Source: Alphaproteobacteria bacterium UBA2964
GTDB lineage: Bacteria > Pseudomonadota > Alphaproteobacteria > MPNO01 > UBA2964
Length of the DNA: 36,298 nucleotides
NCBI GenBank assembly: GCA_905182615.1
Contig: CAJJCG010000006.1
Location: 1-36,298, forward strand
Reading direction: 5' to 3'
The position numbers were made by a program, and so were the translations under genes. Below are positions 26,960-36,125 of the stretch, piece by piece (the first letter of the stretch is position 1; the number at the start of each line of letters is the position of its first letter). The notes below the pieces were generated by a model. The model was not told where the DNA came from and made no database searches. It saw only the letters and a list, made by a program, of their open reading frames with translations.

Positions 26960-27664
26960 TTACTCGATTGCCGCGGGTGATGAATTTGTGCTGCTAATTA
27001 CGGCATCTTTATAGGGAATTCTCTCGAAGATATGGAGCATATAAGCCGCCGCAACAACCGGCATAAACCAATTTACCACCGGAATCGTTAGAAGCGACGT
27101 GATAATCATCCCCGCGATACAAAGCTGACTACGATGTTCTCGCCAAATTTTTCTTACGGCATCGGGCTCCAGCCGTCTCAATGCGACCAGCTCGAAATAT
27201 TCGCGCCCCAGGAGATATCCGTTAAGTCCGATGAAAACAAAAATATTTATGACGGGAATAAAGAATAATGGCAGGAAAAGCAGATTTAAGGCGATGACAA
27301 TACTGGTGTATCGCAGCCCGATAAGAACAGTCTCTGACATAGCTTGAGGCTGTGGCGGTGGCAAGTAGGGGTAGTGTTTTTTTTCAACAGCCCGCGCGAT
27401 TTTTTCCAGCATCAGCGAGACCACAAACATCATTGCACCTGGAAACAGCAGAAATGCGACCACGACTGCCGTGGCGCCACCAACGAAATCAACAATCCAC
27501 TCAAGCCATCCGATGCCGAAAAACCGGCTTGAAACGATCAACCACCAGGTGAAGGACAGCAAAAGGACAAAAATACCGATTGCGTAGAGGAGAGACCGGC
27601 CCATAACGCTTCGGAAATCGGGGTCGGGAATTTGCCCGATCGCTTTAAAAAAAGAGGATATCAT
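26960..27664 (-). CDS. EI24/CysZ-like membrane protein
   Basis: A 234-residue integral membrane protein starting 'MISSFFKAIGQIPDPDFRSVMGRSL'. Hydrophobic segments occur at about residues 27-45, 55-90, 120-160 and 190-225. The pattern 'VFIGLNGYLLGREYFELVALRRL' matches EI24-domain proteins related to CysZ sulfate permeases. ATG 27664 is preferred; the longer frame begins with TTG at 27685. Substrate cannot be read from the sequence. It is the first gene of the bactofilin run and is divergent from the adenosine kinase gene. Confidence 0.8.
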   Translation of the reverse strand: MISSFFKAIGQIPDPDFRSVMGRSLLYAIGIFVLLLSFTWWLIVSSRFFGIGWLEWIVDFVGGATAVVVAFLLFPGAMMFVVSLMLEKIARAVEKKHYPYLPPPQPQAMSETVLIGLRYTSIVIALNLLFLPLFFIPVINIFVFIGLNGYLLGREYFELVALRRLEPDAVRKIWREHRSQLCIAGMIITSLLTIPVVNWFMPVVAAAYMLHIFERIPYKDAVISSTNSSPAAIE

Positions 27665-27718
27665 TTGATCATTATAGCTCGGCAATTACGGGAATAGGAA
27701 CGAAAATGGAATTGGCTC

Positions 27719-27746
27719 TTGGCGGATTCAACCCGGTGACTATACT
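27719..27746 (+). promoter_or_regulatory. Candidate promoter for adenosine kinase gene
   Basis: TTGGCG at 27719-27724 and TATACT at 27741-27746 are separated by 16 bases. The -10 element matches TATAAT at five of six positions. It would give a leader of about 23 bases ending in the strong ribosome site GGAAGGA. Confidence 0.45.
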
Positions 27747-27775
27747 CGCCGCGCTGAATGTCGGAAGGAAAATAA

Positions 27776-28768
27776 ATGACCAACGCACGCTATAATGTAA
27801 TCGGTGTCGGCAACGCCATCGTTGATGTAATTTCTGCGGCCCCGGAAACACTTCTTGAGGAGCTCGGGCTGGATAAAGGCGTGATGACGCTAATCGATGG
27901 CGATCGGGGTGAGCAGCTTTATGCCGCGATGGGCGCTAAGGTCGAGACCTCCGGCGGCTCGGCGGCGAACACGCTCGCAGGCATTGCCTCATTGGGCGGA
28001 ACGGGTGCCTATATCGGCAAGGTCAAAGACGATGTGCTCGGCCGGGTTTTCCGGGATGATCTCATGAAAACCGGTGTCGATTATCGGACGGCGCTGGGTA
28101 CAGACGGGCCGCCAACAGCGCGCTGTTTGATTTTTGTGACATCTGATGCCGAGCGTACTATGCAAACCTGTCTCGGTATTTCAGTTGAGCTGGGCCAGGG
28201 CGACATTGAGAAAGAGGCTATTGCGGACGCGGAAATTACGTATCTCGAGGGTTACCTGTTTGATCCGCCGGAGGCGAAGAAAGCTTTTGTAAGAGCGGCG
28301 GAACTCGCGCATGCGGCTGATCGCAAGGTCGCCTTGTCTTTGTCTGATGCATTTTGTGTTGAACGACATCGCGCGGAGTTCAAGCATCTTATCTCAGGAC
28401 ATGTTGATATTCTGTTTGCCAATGAAGCAGAGATCACCTCGCTCTTCGAAGTCGGAACTTTTGACGAAGCGGTGAAGTTGACGGCAGGACATTGTGAGAT
28501 CGCTGCCCTGACGCAGGGCTCAAAGGGTTGTGTGATTGTTGAAGAAGGCGCGCTGCACGAAGTTGCTGCCAAACCCGTTGATAATGTTGTTGATACGACA
28601 GGTGCTGGCGATTTGTTTGCTGCGGGCTTCCTGTATGGTCTCACCAGAGGGTTTGAGCTTCCTAGTTGCGGCGCGATTGGTTCGTTAGCGGCTGCGGAAG
28701 TTATTAGCCATTATGGCGCGCGGCCAGAAACGCCGTTAGCTGATCTGCTGGCCGCCAGCGGTCTTTGA
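27776..28768 (+). CDS. Adenosine kinase (PfkB family)
   Basis: A 330-residue ribokinase-family sugar kinase. It has 'GVGNAIVDVI' at the start, the substrate loop 'TSGGSAANTLAGIASLGG', and near the C-terminus the anion-hole/catalytic motif 'DTTGAGDLFAAGFLYG' with catalytic Asp. In alphaproteobacteria such proteins are characterised or annotated as adenosine kinase, phosphorylating adenosine to AMP; a related nucleoside or sugar substrate is possible. GGAAGGA precedes the ATG. It lies 90 bases before the GMC gene. Confidence 0.85.
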   Translation: MTNARYNVIGVGNAIVDVISAAPETLLEELGLDKGVMTLIDGDRGEQLYAAMGAKVETSGGSAANTLAGIASLGGTGAYIGKVKDDVLGRVFRDDLMKTGVDYRTALGTDGPPTARCLIFVTSDAERTMQTCLGISVELGQGDIEKEAIADAEITYLEGYLFDPPEAKKAFVRAAELAHAADRKVALSLSDAFCVERHRAEFKHLISGHVDILFANEAEITSLFEVGTFDEAVKLTAGHCEIAALTQGSKGCVIVEEGALHEVAAKPVDNVVDTTGAGDLFAAGFLYGLTRGFELPSCGAIGSLAAAEVISHYGARPETPLADLLAASGL

Positions 28769-28858
28769 CATAAGATTTCTATCTCGCTCTGACTCGCTGA
28801 TACACGTATCATTGTCGGCATTCTTATTGATTAAGGGTAAGTACCCTGAGGGCATGCG

Positions 28859-30457
28859 GTGAGCGCTGAAAAGGTTTGCGTCGTTGGTTCGGGCCCGGCA
28901 GGGGCGACGGCGGCGTATTTTCTACGGCAGGCCGGGTTTGACGTCACGATCCTTGATGGAGGGTTAAGGCCGGAGCCCGAGGTCACCACGGATATTGCCG
29001 ATTGGCTTAAGAGCCAAGACGACGAAAAATTAGTCAGCGCTGCGACATCCCGGGCAGGGAGCTCCCGGCTGGCAAAACCGGATCTTGCAGAGAAATTATT
29101 TCTCGGATCGGATTTCGTCTATCGCGACACTGATCGCGTGTTGCTGAAGAGTGTCAAGGGTGCCGACATTCGCACATCTTTGGCCGTCGGTGGATTAAGC
29201 AATGTATGGGGTGCCGCAGCATTGCCCGTTACATCGGGGGATATAGATGACTGGCCTATCACCTCCGATGATTTGGCCCCTCACTATGAGGCGCTGCGAG
29301 AGATCATTGATATCAGCGGTGAAAAAGACGGGTTAAGCGCGAACTTCGGGGATTCCGTGTCGTCACCGACGTTTCCGCTCGGTCTTCAAGGCAAAGCCCT
29401 CCTCAATGACCTGAAAGGTCACCGTGAAGCGCTGGCGGCGCGTGGCATTGCATTTGGCCGCGCTCGTTTGGCGGTCGGAAACCAGTATTCGCAACAGTCG
29501 GAAGGCTGCGTTTCCTGTGGCCATTGCATGATTGGCTGTCCGCATCGCGCGATTTTTAATGCCGCGTTTGTCATTGAGTCGTTGCAGGGGCGCGAGCGTT
29601 TTACTTATCGCGGGGGTTGTGTCGTCAATCGAGTGGTGGAAGACGGTGAAAGCGTATTGGTTCAGGGTCACGGGCTCGCTGATGACGTGCCGTTTGAAGA
29701 AAAATTTAAGCGTGTCTTTGTCGCCGCGGGCGCGGTGTCGACGACGGCAATTATTGCGCGTTCCAGGCCCAGCGGCGCAACGCCGATTCAATTGCGTGAC
29801 AGTCAGCTTTTTGTATTTCCGATAATGCGCTTTCGCGGCACAAAGGCTGCAGCCCTTGAGAAAACCAATCGTCTCGCTCAGGCGTTTGTTGAGATCGACG
29901 ATCCTTCATTATGTGATCGTTTCGTGCATCTACAGCTCTACGGATACAATGAAGTTTTTATGGATGCTGTGAAGGAAAAGTTGGGCCCGATAAATTCGGT
30001 AGCACCGTTTTTGACTAATTTTCTAGCGCGTCACGCGATGATTGCTCAAGGTTTTCTGCATTCCGATTATTCCGGCTCGGTAGAACTTTCGCTCAGCCGG
30101 TCGGGGAAAATTCAGTTAACGGGTCAACCCAACGAGCAGGCTTACAAAATTGCCCGAGAGACGCAAAAACATATTACACGCTCGTGGCAGGGGTTTGGCG
30201 GGCTGCCCGTGCCAGGTCAGATTATGGTGCCGCCCCCCGGCGCCAGCCGACATCTCGGGGCCAGTCTGCCGATGAGCGCTGCGCCGTCCGGTAATCAAAC
30301 GGATTTGCTCGGTCGGCCAATAGGTCTGACCAGAGTGCATGCCGTGGATGCATCTGTGCTGCCGTCAATTCCAGCGAGCACGATTACCTATTCTGCAATG
30401 GCGAATGCTTCGCGGATTGTTGATCAGGTCGCCCGCCTATTGGATGGGGCGAGATGA
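28859..30457 (+). CDS. GMC-family FAD oxidoreductase with a ferredoxin-like Cys cluster
   Basis: A 532-residue flavoprotein. The FAD-binding fold 'VCVVGSGPAGATAAYFLRQAG' is at residues 5-25. The C-terminal 'HAVDASVLPSIPASTITYSAMANASRI' is the GMC signature, and 'SRHLGASLPM' supplies the likely catalytic His. Cys217, Cys220, Cys223 and Cys227 form C-x2-C-x2-C-x3-C-P, a 4Fe-4S-like pattern; similar patterns exist in some GMC relatives. The start is GTG 28859 with GAGGG 6 bases upstream; a small hairpin (AGGGT/ACCCT, 28834-28847) abuts that site. The stop overlaps the next gene as ATGA. Substrate unknown; no signal peptide seen. Confidence 0.85.
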   Translation: MSAEKVCVVGSGPAGATAAYFLRQAGFDVTILDGGLRPEPEVTTDIADWLKSQDDEKLVSAATSRAGSSRLAKPDLAEKLFLGSDFVYRDTDRVLLKSVKGADIRTSLAVGGLSNVWGAAALPVTSGDIDDWPITSDDLAPHYEALREIIDISGEKDGLSANFGDSVSSPTFPLGLQGKALLNDLKGHREALAARGIAFGRARLAVGNQYSQQSEGCVSCGHCMIGCPHRAIFNAAFVIESLQGRERFTYRGGCVVNRVVEDGESVLVQGHGLADDVPFEEKFKRVFVAAGAVSTTAIIARSRPSGATPIQLRDSQLFVFPIMRFRGTKAAALEKTNRLAQAFVEIDDPSLCDRFVHLQLYGYNEVFMDAVKEKLGPINSVAPFLTNFLARHAMIAQGFLHSDYSGSVELSLSRSGKIQLTGQPNEQAYKIARETQKHITRSWQGFGGLPVPGQIMVPPPGASRHLGASLPMSAAPSGNQTDLLGRPIGLTRVHAVDASVLPSIPASTITYSAMANASRIVDQVARLLDGAR

Positions 30458-31308
30458 AAAACTGTACCATCACTGGGGCCAATGGATATCTCGGCAATGC
30501 CATAGCAGAAGCCCTGCGGTCGGTAGGCTCGACAACGGCTGCTTTAATCCGTAGACCGAAAAATTTTGATGGTGTTGCGCATCGTTTCGTCTTGGGCGAG
30601 GTTGTCGATCCGAAAATTTTGTCTGATGTTGATGTGTTGATCCATTGTGCCTGGAGCTTCTCGCCGGGTGCCGGGGAGGATTATTTCAAGGTCAATGTTG
30701 AAGGAACTCAAAAGCTGTTCGACGCCGCAAAACAAGCCGGCGTGAAACGGATCATCTTCATATCATCCATGAGTGCCCATCCTGGCTGCCGGTCCAACTA
30801 TGGCCGCGCCAAACTTGAATGCGAAGAGGCTGCGCTAAAAAGTGGTGGCGTAGTGATCCGCCCTGGTCTCGTATGGGGTGGTGCTGGGTCTGGGCTGCAT
30901 GGGGCAATAGAAGCCGCAACCGGAAGCCTGCCAGTGGTGCCGGTCTTGGCTGGTGATCTTCATGGTTTTTATATGTGTCATGTAGCGGACCTCGCTAAAT
31001 TTATCTGTGACATTACCGGACAGGATGACCTCCCGACTGCCTTACATGTCGCAGCAGACAAAATACCTTGGTCGATGCGCGATCTCGCCTCTCATATCGC
31101 TGCGATGACTGGCAAGACGCGAATTTTTCTACCCGTCCCGTGGCAATTGGTCTGGTTCGGGCTGCGCAGTTTGGAAGCAATTGGCATGCGGCTGTCTTTT
31201 TGCAGTGATAGCGTGCTCGGGCTTGTCCGTGGCGGTGTCCTGCCAGACCCGGAAACCTATTGCGATGGCTTTCGTCCTTACGACGCGCCAGAATCGTCTA
31301 CAGTATGA
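30454..31308 (+). CDS. NAD(P)-dependent epimerase/dehydratase (extended SDR)
   Basis: A 284-residue Rossmann-fold protein. The nucleotide loop is 'TITGANGYLGNAI' (GxxGxxG) and the active-site Tyr-x3-Lys is 'YGRAK', with Ser in 'FISSMSAHPG'. 'DVLIHCAWSFSPG' fits the family's second segment. The substrate is probably a nucleotide sugar or related carbonyl compound, but this is family-level inference. It overlaps the GMC gene and the transporter gene by 4 bases each (ATGA at both ends), so the three are translated together. Confidence 0.88.
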   Translation: MKNCTITGANGYLGNAIAEALRSVGSTTAALIRRPKNFDGVAHRFVLGEVVDPKILSDVDVLIHCAWSFSPGAGEDYFKVNVEGTQKLFDAAKQAGVKRIIFISSMSAHPGCRSNYGRAKLECEEAALKSGGVVIRPGLVWGGAGSGLHGAIEAATGSLPVVPVLAGDLHGFYMCHVADLAKFICDITGQDDLPTALHVAADKIPWSMRDLASHIAAMTGKTRIFLPVPWQLVWFGLRSLEAIGMRLSFCSDSVLGLVRGGVLPDPETYCDGFRPYDAPESSTV

Positions 31309-32618
31309 AAAACCAATCGAAAGTGCAAAGTTGGAAAGAGGCACTGACGGTTTATTGGGACCGCCGCCAACTCGTTATTTTTCTGATGGGGTTTTCGAGT
31401 GGCCTTCCTTTGCTTCTTGGTTTCTCGACGTTGTCTTGGTGGCTGTCGGGCGAAAATCTTTCCAAGACTGTGATCACCGGACTCCTTGTTGTCGCCACGC
31501 CGTATTCTTTTAAGTTTCTATGGGCGCCGATTTTGGACCAGGTCCGGCTGCCATTGCTCACCACTTGGCTAGGGCAACGGCGGAGCTGGTTATTGGTCAT
31601 CCAGATATTGTTGATGACTTCAATCATCGCGCTGGGGGCGAGTGATCCCAAGCAAGGTCTGACCTATATGGCGGCAACAGCATTCATGGTCGCTTTCTTT
31701 TCTGCGAGCCAGGACATTGTTGTTGATGCGTATCGCATTGAAATTCTTGAGGAGTTTGAGCAAGGCGCTGGAGCGGCGGCGACTCAAGCCGGGTACAGGG
31801 TTGGATTGCTGGTGGCTGGGGCTGCACCGCTGGCGCTTTCTGACTTTATTTCCTGGTTCTGGGTTTATGCTCTCATGGCGTTTCTCGTCTTGATCGGAAT
31901 TGGGGCGACTTTTTTGGCGACCGAACCGTCTAAGGCGGCTGTTGAGGTGAAGCCCGTCGGGGCACCGAAGATCAGTTTTTTGACCCAAATTCGTGAGAGC
32001 GTGATAGCGCCCTTTACTGATTTCTGCTCGCGCCGCGGATGGGTGTGGGTTCTGTTATTCGTCCTGCTCTACAAATATGGCGATGCGATCGCAGGGGCGC
32101 TTTTCAATCCGTTCTTTCGGGAGCTCGGTTTCTCCGGCACTCAGGTTGCTCTAATCGTCAAGACGTACGGTGTTCCGATGACGATGGCCGGCGTCTTCGT
32201 TGGCGGGTTGGTCGTTGCCCGTATCGGCATTTTCACAGCCTTGCTCCTTGGCGGTATTCTTCAGGCAGCGACGAACCTTTTGTTTGTATGGCTGGCTGCT
32301 GATCCCACAATGGCGACTGAGACCGGGCTGTTTATTGTTATTGCTTCTGATAATTTTACCGGTGGTCTCGGATCGACGGCTTTCGTGGCGTTTCTATCTG
32401 CCTTGTGTAATCTGCGCTTTACAGCGACTCAGTTTGCCCTCTTTACCTCTATCATGGCTCTGGGACGAACCTATATGGCGGTGCCGTCCGGTTGGTTGGT
32501 AGATCAGATTGGATGGATCAACTTTTTCATTTCGTCTACAGCCCTCGCCGTTCCAGCACTGCTTCTTTTGCTGGTTGTCCGACGTTACGCCTCTGAAATA
32601 TTTCCTGCGCGTGATTAA
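31305..32618 (+). CDS. AmpG-like MFS transporter
   Basis: A 437-residue membrane protein from ATG 31305 with about twelve hydrophobic helices. Early motifs 'GFSSGLPLLLGFSTLSWWLSGENLS', 'PYSFKFLWAPILDQ', 'GQRRSWLLVIQ' and 'ASQDIVVDAYRIEIL' match the AmpG muropeptide-permease family, which takes up anhydromuropeptides across the inner membrane. The upstream frame from 31260 lies in the SDR gene. It is the last gene of the GMC-SDR cassette; its TAA overlaps the convergent GT9 stop by 4 bases. The substrate could differ from muropeptides, since AmpG paralogues are common. Confidence 0.88.
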   Translation: MKNQSKVQSWKEALTVYWDRRQLVIFLMGFSSGLPLLLGFSTLSWWLSGENLSKTVITGLLVVATPYSFKFLWAPILDQVRLPLLTTWLGQRRSWLLVIQILLMTSIIALGASDPKQGLTYMAATAFMVAFFSASQDIVVDAYRIEILEEFEQGAGAAATQAGYRVGLLVAGAAPLALSDFISWFWVYALMAFLVLIGIGATFLATEPSKAAVEVKPVGAPKISFLTQIRESVIAPFTDFCSRRGWVWVLLFVLLYKYGDAIAGALFNPFFRELGFSGTQVALIVKTYGVPMTMAGVFVGGLVVARIGIFTALLLGGILQAATNLLFVWLAADPTMATETGLFIVIASDNFTGGLGSTAFVAFLSALCNLRFTATQFALFTSIMALGRTYMAVPSGWLVDQIGWINFFISSTALAVPALLLLLVVRRYASEIFPARD

Positions 32619-33619
32619 AGGCCTACGAATTTCTCTATAGCCTCAATGACGGCCTCAAGCGGTATCGCCGTCATATCATCAGAACCGAAACTCTGTGCCT
32701 CGATAACTGTGAGCGTTGAAGCTGCTGGCGCAAACTTGGCAGCCGGGGTCGGGCCGAATAGTGAAACCAGCGGCGTATCGGCGGCGGCAAGAATATGACC
32801 GACGCCGGCATCATTGGCGACGGCGGCCTTAAGGCGTCGCCCGACCGAGATAGAGTAGCTGACCGACGGTTGAGGCCTGCCGTTTTCTCCAACGGTCGGA
32901 AACAGAGCGCCCGGGACTGCGTTAATCAGTAACGGAGTCCATTCCGCTTCCCCTGGCCCTAGAATAAAGACGGGTGTCCGTCCCTTCTCGATTTGGTGCT
33001 GTGCGAGTGCGATAAAGAGATCAAGCGGCCAACGTTTTTGACGCCCGCCCGCACCGGGGGCGATCCCAACATATACTGGCCCGTCAGGCAGGGCCGTCGC
33101 CGCTGCTGTGACTTCGGCTTCAGGGAGGGAGAGCGGTGCACCCGCCGTGTTTGTTTCGCCACCAGCGAGTGTTAGCAAATCCATCATTTGCTGTACCATT
33201 GCCGCCGGACGCTGGTAGCCGGAATCTGGTTTGCGGTCTGATAGTAGAAACTTTGCCGAACCTGATATAAACCGCCGATGGCGAATACGACGGACAAAGT
33301 AACTCGCCGCGACGCCCCGCTGTGTATCGATGACCAGATCGAAATGCCGCCCATCGATTGGACGGCGCCACAAAAATTGTTTGGCGTTGTCGAAGCCCGC
33401 TTCTTCGATGACTTCATCGATTAGACCGGTGACAAGTATTTTCAACTCTTTGCCAAAAGCGGTTTTGTGTTTCCCCGCACACCACGCAATATGGGCATCT
33501 GGATAGCTTGCCCGCAAAGCTCGGACAAAGGGCAGCTTCATCAACGCGTCCCCAATCAGATCGCCACCGACATAGACGAGTACTGATTTAATGTCTGGGT
33601 TTGCTGCTGGTTTGTTCAT
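32615..33619 (-). CDS. Glycosyltransferase family 9 (heptosyltransferase-like)
   Basis: A 334-residue GT-B glycosyltransferase. The N-terminal 'VLVYVGGDLIGDALMKLPFVRALRASYPDAHI' carries the conserved Gly-Asp loop of ADP-heptose:LPS heptosyltransferases. The C-terminal half has 'VGIAPGAGGRQKRWPLDLFIAL' and 'AVANDAGVGHILAAADTPLVSLFGPT', the GT9 nucleotide-sugar site. It probably adds a sugar to LPS core on the cytoplasmic face of the inner membrane; donor and acceptor are not determinable. Convergent with the AmpG-like gene. Confidence 0.9.
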   Translation of the reverse strand: MNKPAANPDIKSVLVYVGGDLIGDALMKLPFVRALRASYPDAHIAWCAGKHKTAFGKELKILVTGLIDEVIEEAGFDNAKQFLWRRPIDGRHFDLVIDTQRGVAASYFVRRIRHRRFISGSAKFLLSDRKPDSGYQRPAAMVQQMMDLLTLAGGETNTAGAPLSLPEAEVTAAATALPDGPVYVGIAPGAGGRQKRWPLDLFIALAQHQIEKGRTPVFILGPGEAEWTPLLINAVPGALFPTVGENGRPQPSVSYSISVGRRLKAAVANDAGVGHILAAADTPLVSLFGPTPAAKFAPAASTLTVIEAQSFGSDDMTAIPLEAVIEAIEKFVGL

Positions 33620-33728
33620 GAGAAATTTTTGACGGCGGAGTCGTTATGAAATTTTCCCGAAAGTGAAGCGGTCATCCTCGTTTGCTTTAACGAAGATTCT
33701 ACCCTGGCGCACCGAGCGGCGTTCGACG

Positions 33729-36125
33729 CTATTTGCGCCGACGCGCCGTCTTCTTTCCTTTGGGTGCTTTCTTCCGTTTAGGGGCCTGCGCCTGATGGGC
33801 GGCAAGTACGGCATCAGTAACAATATCTGAAACCGTTGCATCCAGCCGCGCGATCTGCGCTGGCTTGCTCAATCCGACAAGCAGAGGTCCAATAACGGTG
33901 CCACCGCCAAGCTTTTGCAGCAAACGGGATGAGATCGCTGCAGAAAACAGTCCTGGCATGACCAGGATGTTTGCCGGACCGTTGAGACGGCTGAAGGGGT
34001 AGAGTTCTTTCATATCCGGATCGAGGGCAACGCTGACGGTCATTTCACCTTCATAGGCGAAATCACGTTTTTCCGAATCAAGAATTGCGACAGCCCGCTT
34101 GATTTCACCGGTGATGTCACTGGATCTTCCGCCGAAGCTGGTATGAGACAGCAGGGCGACGCGTGGTTCATGGCCAAGTTCCCGCGCTTTGGCAGCCGAC
34201 TGAATGGCAAAATCGGCGAGTTGCTCGGCAGTAGGTCGTTCGTGGACCAGCGTATCAGCGATGAACACCGTTCTGTCGCGGGCTGAGACGACGGTTAAAC
34301 CGAACAGCTGCCGGTCTTTTTCGATGTCTATGGCCTTGGCTAAATCATTCCAACAGCTTGGCGAGTTTCGGGTAAGCCCCGTCACCATTGCATCTGCATC
34401 GCCGCAGGCGACCATGCAGGCGGCGAATATATTGCGGTCCCTGTTCACCATGCGCTGGCAATCGCGATAGAGAACACCGCTGCGTGCCAACCTGTCATAG
34501 AGATAATCGGTATAATGCTTGTTCCGCTTGGATAGCCGGGCGTTATGAGCCTCAATCGCCTCACTGCCTTCGAAACCAAGTGCCGACATTTTTTCGGCGA
34601 CAACGTCATCGCGCCCAATCAGAACCGGCGTACCATATCCTGAATTGCGGAATACCTGTGCAGCACGGATAACTTTTTCTTCTTCACCTTCGGCAAACAC
34701 CACCCGCTTGGGCTGCTTTTTAACCTGCTCGAATATTTCATTGAGGCTGCCAACCGTTGGGTCAAGCCGCGCGTCCAGCGATGCCCGATAAGCATCCATG
34801 CTGGCTATCTTCTTCCGTGAAACACCGGTTTTGATCGCCGCTGCCGCGACAGCAGGGGCAACCGCAGAAATCAGGCGGGGATCGAAGGGTGTCGGGATTA
34901 GATATTCGGGGCCGAACTGTAAATGTTGGCCGGAATAAGCACCGCTCACCTCGTCGGGCACGTCTTCACGGGCCAAGGCCGCCAACGCTTTTGCGGCGGC
35001 CACTTTCATCTCGTCGTTAATACGCCGCGCCCGTACATCGAGAGCGCCGCGGAAAATATAAGGGAAGCCAAGGACGTTATTGATCTGATTTGGATAGTCA
35101 GACCGGCCCGTTGCGACGATGGCGTCTTTGCGAACAGACCGGACGTCTTCAGGTGTAATTTCCGGGTCAGGATTGGCGAGGGCAAAAATAATCGGCTGTT
35201 TACCCATTGATTTGACCATTTTCTTGGTGACAGCGCCAGCGACGGAAACGCCAAAGAATACATCGCATCCCTTCATCGCGTCTTCGAGGGTGCGGGCATC
35301 TGTGTCGGTGGCATGGGCCGATTTCCACTGATTCATGCCTGCTTCACGGCCGCGATAAACGACGCCTCGGGAGTCACACAAGGTAATGTTTGTTTTGGTA
35401 AAGCCCATCGCAACGAACAGCTCAAGGCAGGCGATAGCGGCGGCGCCGGCACCGTTACCGACCATCTTGGTTTTTTTGAGATTGCGATTTGTGAGGTCGA
35501 GCGCGTTGATCAGGCCGGCGGCAGCAATTACCGCAGTGCCATGCTGATCGTCATGGAAAACCGGAATATCCATGATCTCTTTAAGACGCTGCTCAATAAT
35601 GAAACATTCCGGAGCTTTGATGTCTTCAAGGTTGATGCCGCCGAATCCGGGCCCAAGAAAGCGGACACAATTGATAAATTCATCGACGTCGCGTGTGTCG
35701 ACTTCTATATCAACAGCGTCGATGTCGGCGAAGGTCTTGAAAAGAACGCATTTACCTTCCATCACGGGCTTGGCGCCCAAGGCGCCGAGATCGCCGAGGC
35801 CCAATACCGCCGTGCCGTTTGAAATCACCGCGACCATGTTGCCTTTGTTGGTGTAGTCGTAGGCGGTGTTCTCATCTTCTGCGATCTTTAAACACGGCGC
35901 AGCGACTCCAGGTGAATAGGCCAGCGATAAATCCCGCTGGGTCCTGATTGCTTTGAGAGGCGCAATGGAAAGTTTTCCTGGCGGCGGCCCGGCGTGGAGG
36001 GCGAGCGCCTCGCGCTCAAGATTACTAATCCGATTCTGACCGGTACCCTTATCCGTTTTAGATTTTGCCGTTGATTTCTTTGCAGCCGAATTCCGGCCCG
36101 GTACTTTCTTTGCCTTGCGAGCCAT
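33729..36125 (-). CDS. maeB: NADP-dependent malic enzyme with phosphotransacetylase-like domain (MaeB type)
   Basis: MaeB oxidatively decarboxylates malate to pyruvate, making NADPH. The 798-residue protein has a malic-enzyme domain ('LAYSPGVAAPCL', 'GLGDLGALGAKPVMEGK', 'FHDDQHGTAVI', NADP loop 'GNGAGAAAIACLEL') to about residue 440. A PTA-like domain follows ('RVVFAEGEEEKVIRAAQ', 'SHTSFGGRSSD', 'VMPGLFSAAISSRLLQKLGG') and in this family is regulatory, not catalytic. Both ends carry unusual Lys/Arg-rich tails, about 28 residues at the N-terminus and about 18 at the C-terminus. GGGGGAG precedes the ATG. Confidence 0.95.
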   Translation of the reverse strand: MARKAKKVPGRNSAAKKSTAKSKTDKGTGQNRISNLEREALALHAGPPPGKLSIAPLKAIRTQRDLSLAYSPGVAAPCLKIAEDENTAYDYTNKGNMVAVISNGTAVLGLGDLGALGAKPVMEGKCVLFKTFADIDAVDIEVDTRDVDEFINCVRFLGPGFGGINLEDIKAPECFIIEQRLKEIMDIPVFHDDQHGTAVIAAAGLINALDLTNRNLKKTKMVGNGAGAAAIACLELFVAMGFTKTNITLCDSRGVVYRGREAGMNQWKSAHATDTDARTLEDAMKGCDVFFGVSVAGAVTKKMVKSMGKQPIIFALANPDPEITPEDVRSVRKDAIVATGRSDYPNQINNVLGFPYIFRGALDVRARRINDEMKVAAAKALAALAREDVPDEVSGAYSGQHLQFGPEYLIPTPFDPRLISAVAPAVAAAAIKTGVSRKKIASMDAYRASLDARLDPTVGSLNEIFEQVKKQPKRVVFAEGEEEKVIRAAQVFRNSGYGTPVLIGRDDVVAEKMSALGFEGSEAIEAHNARLSKRNKHYTDYLYDRLARSGVLYRDCQRMVNRDRNIFAACMVACGDADAMVTGLTRNSPSCWNDLAKAIDIEKDRQLFGLTVVSARDRTVFIADTLVHERPTAEQLADFAIQSAAKARELGHEPRVALLSHTSFGGRSSDITGEIKRAVAILDSEKRDFAYEGEMTVSVALDPDMKELYPFSRLNGPANILVMPGLFSAAISSRLLQKLGGGTVIGPLLVGLSKPAQIARLDATVSDIVTDAVLAAHQAQAPKRKKAPKGKKTARRRK

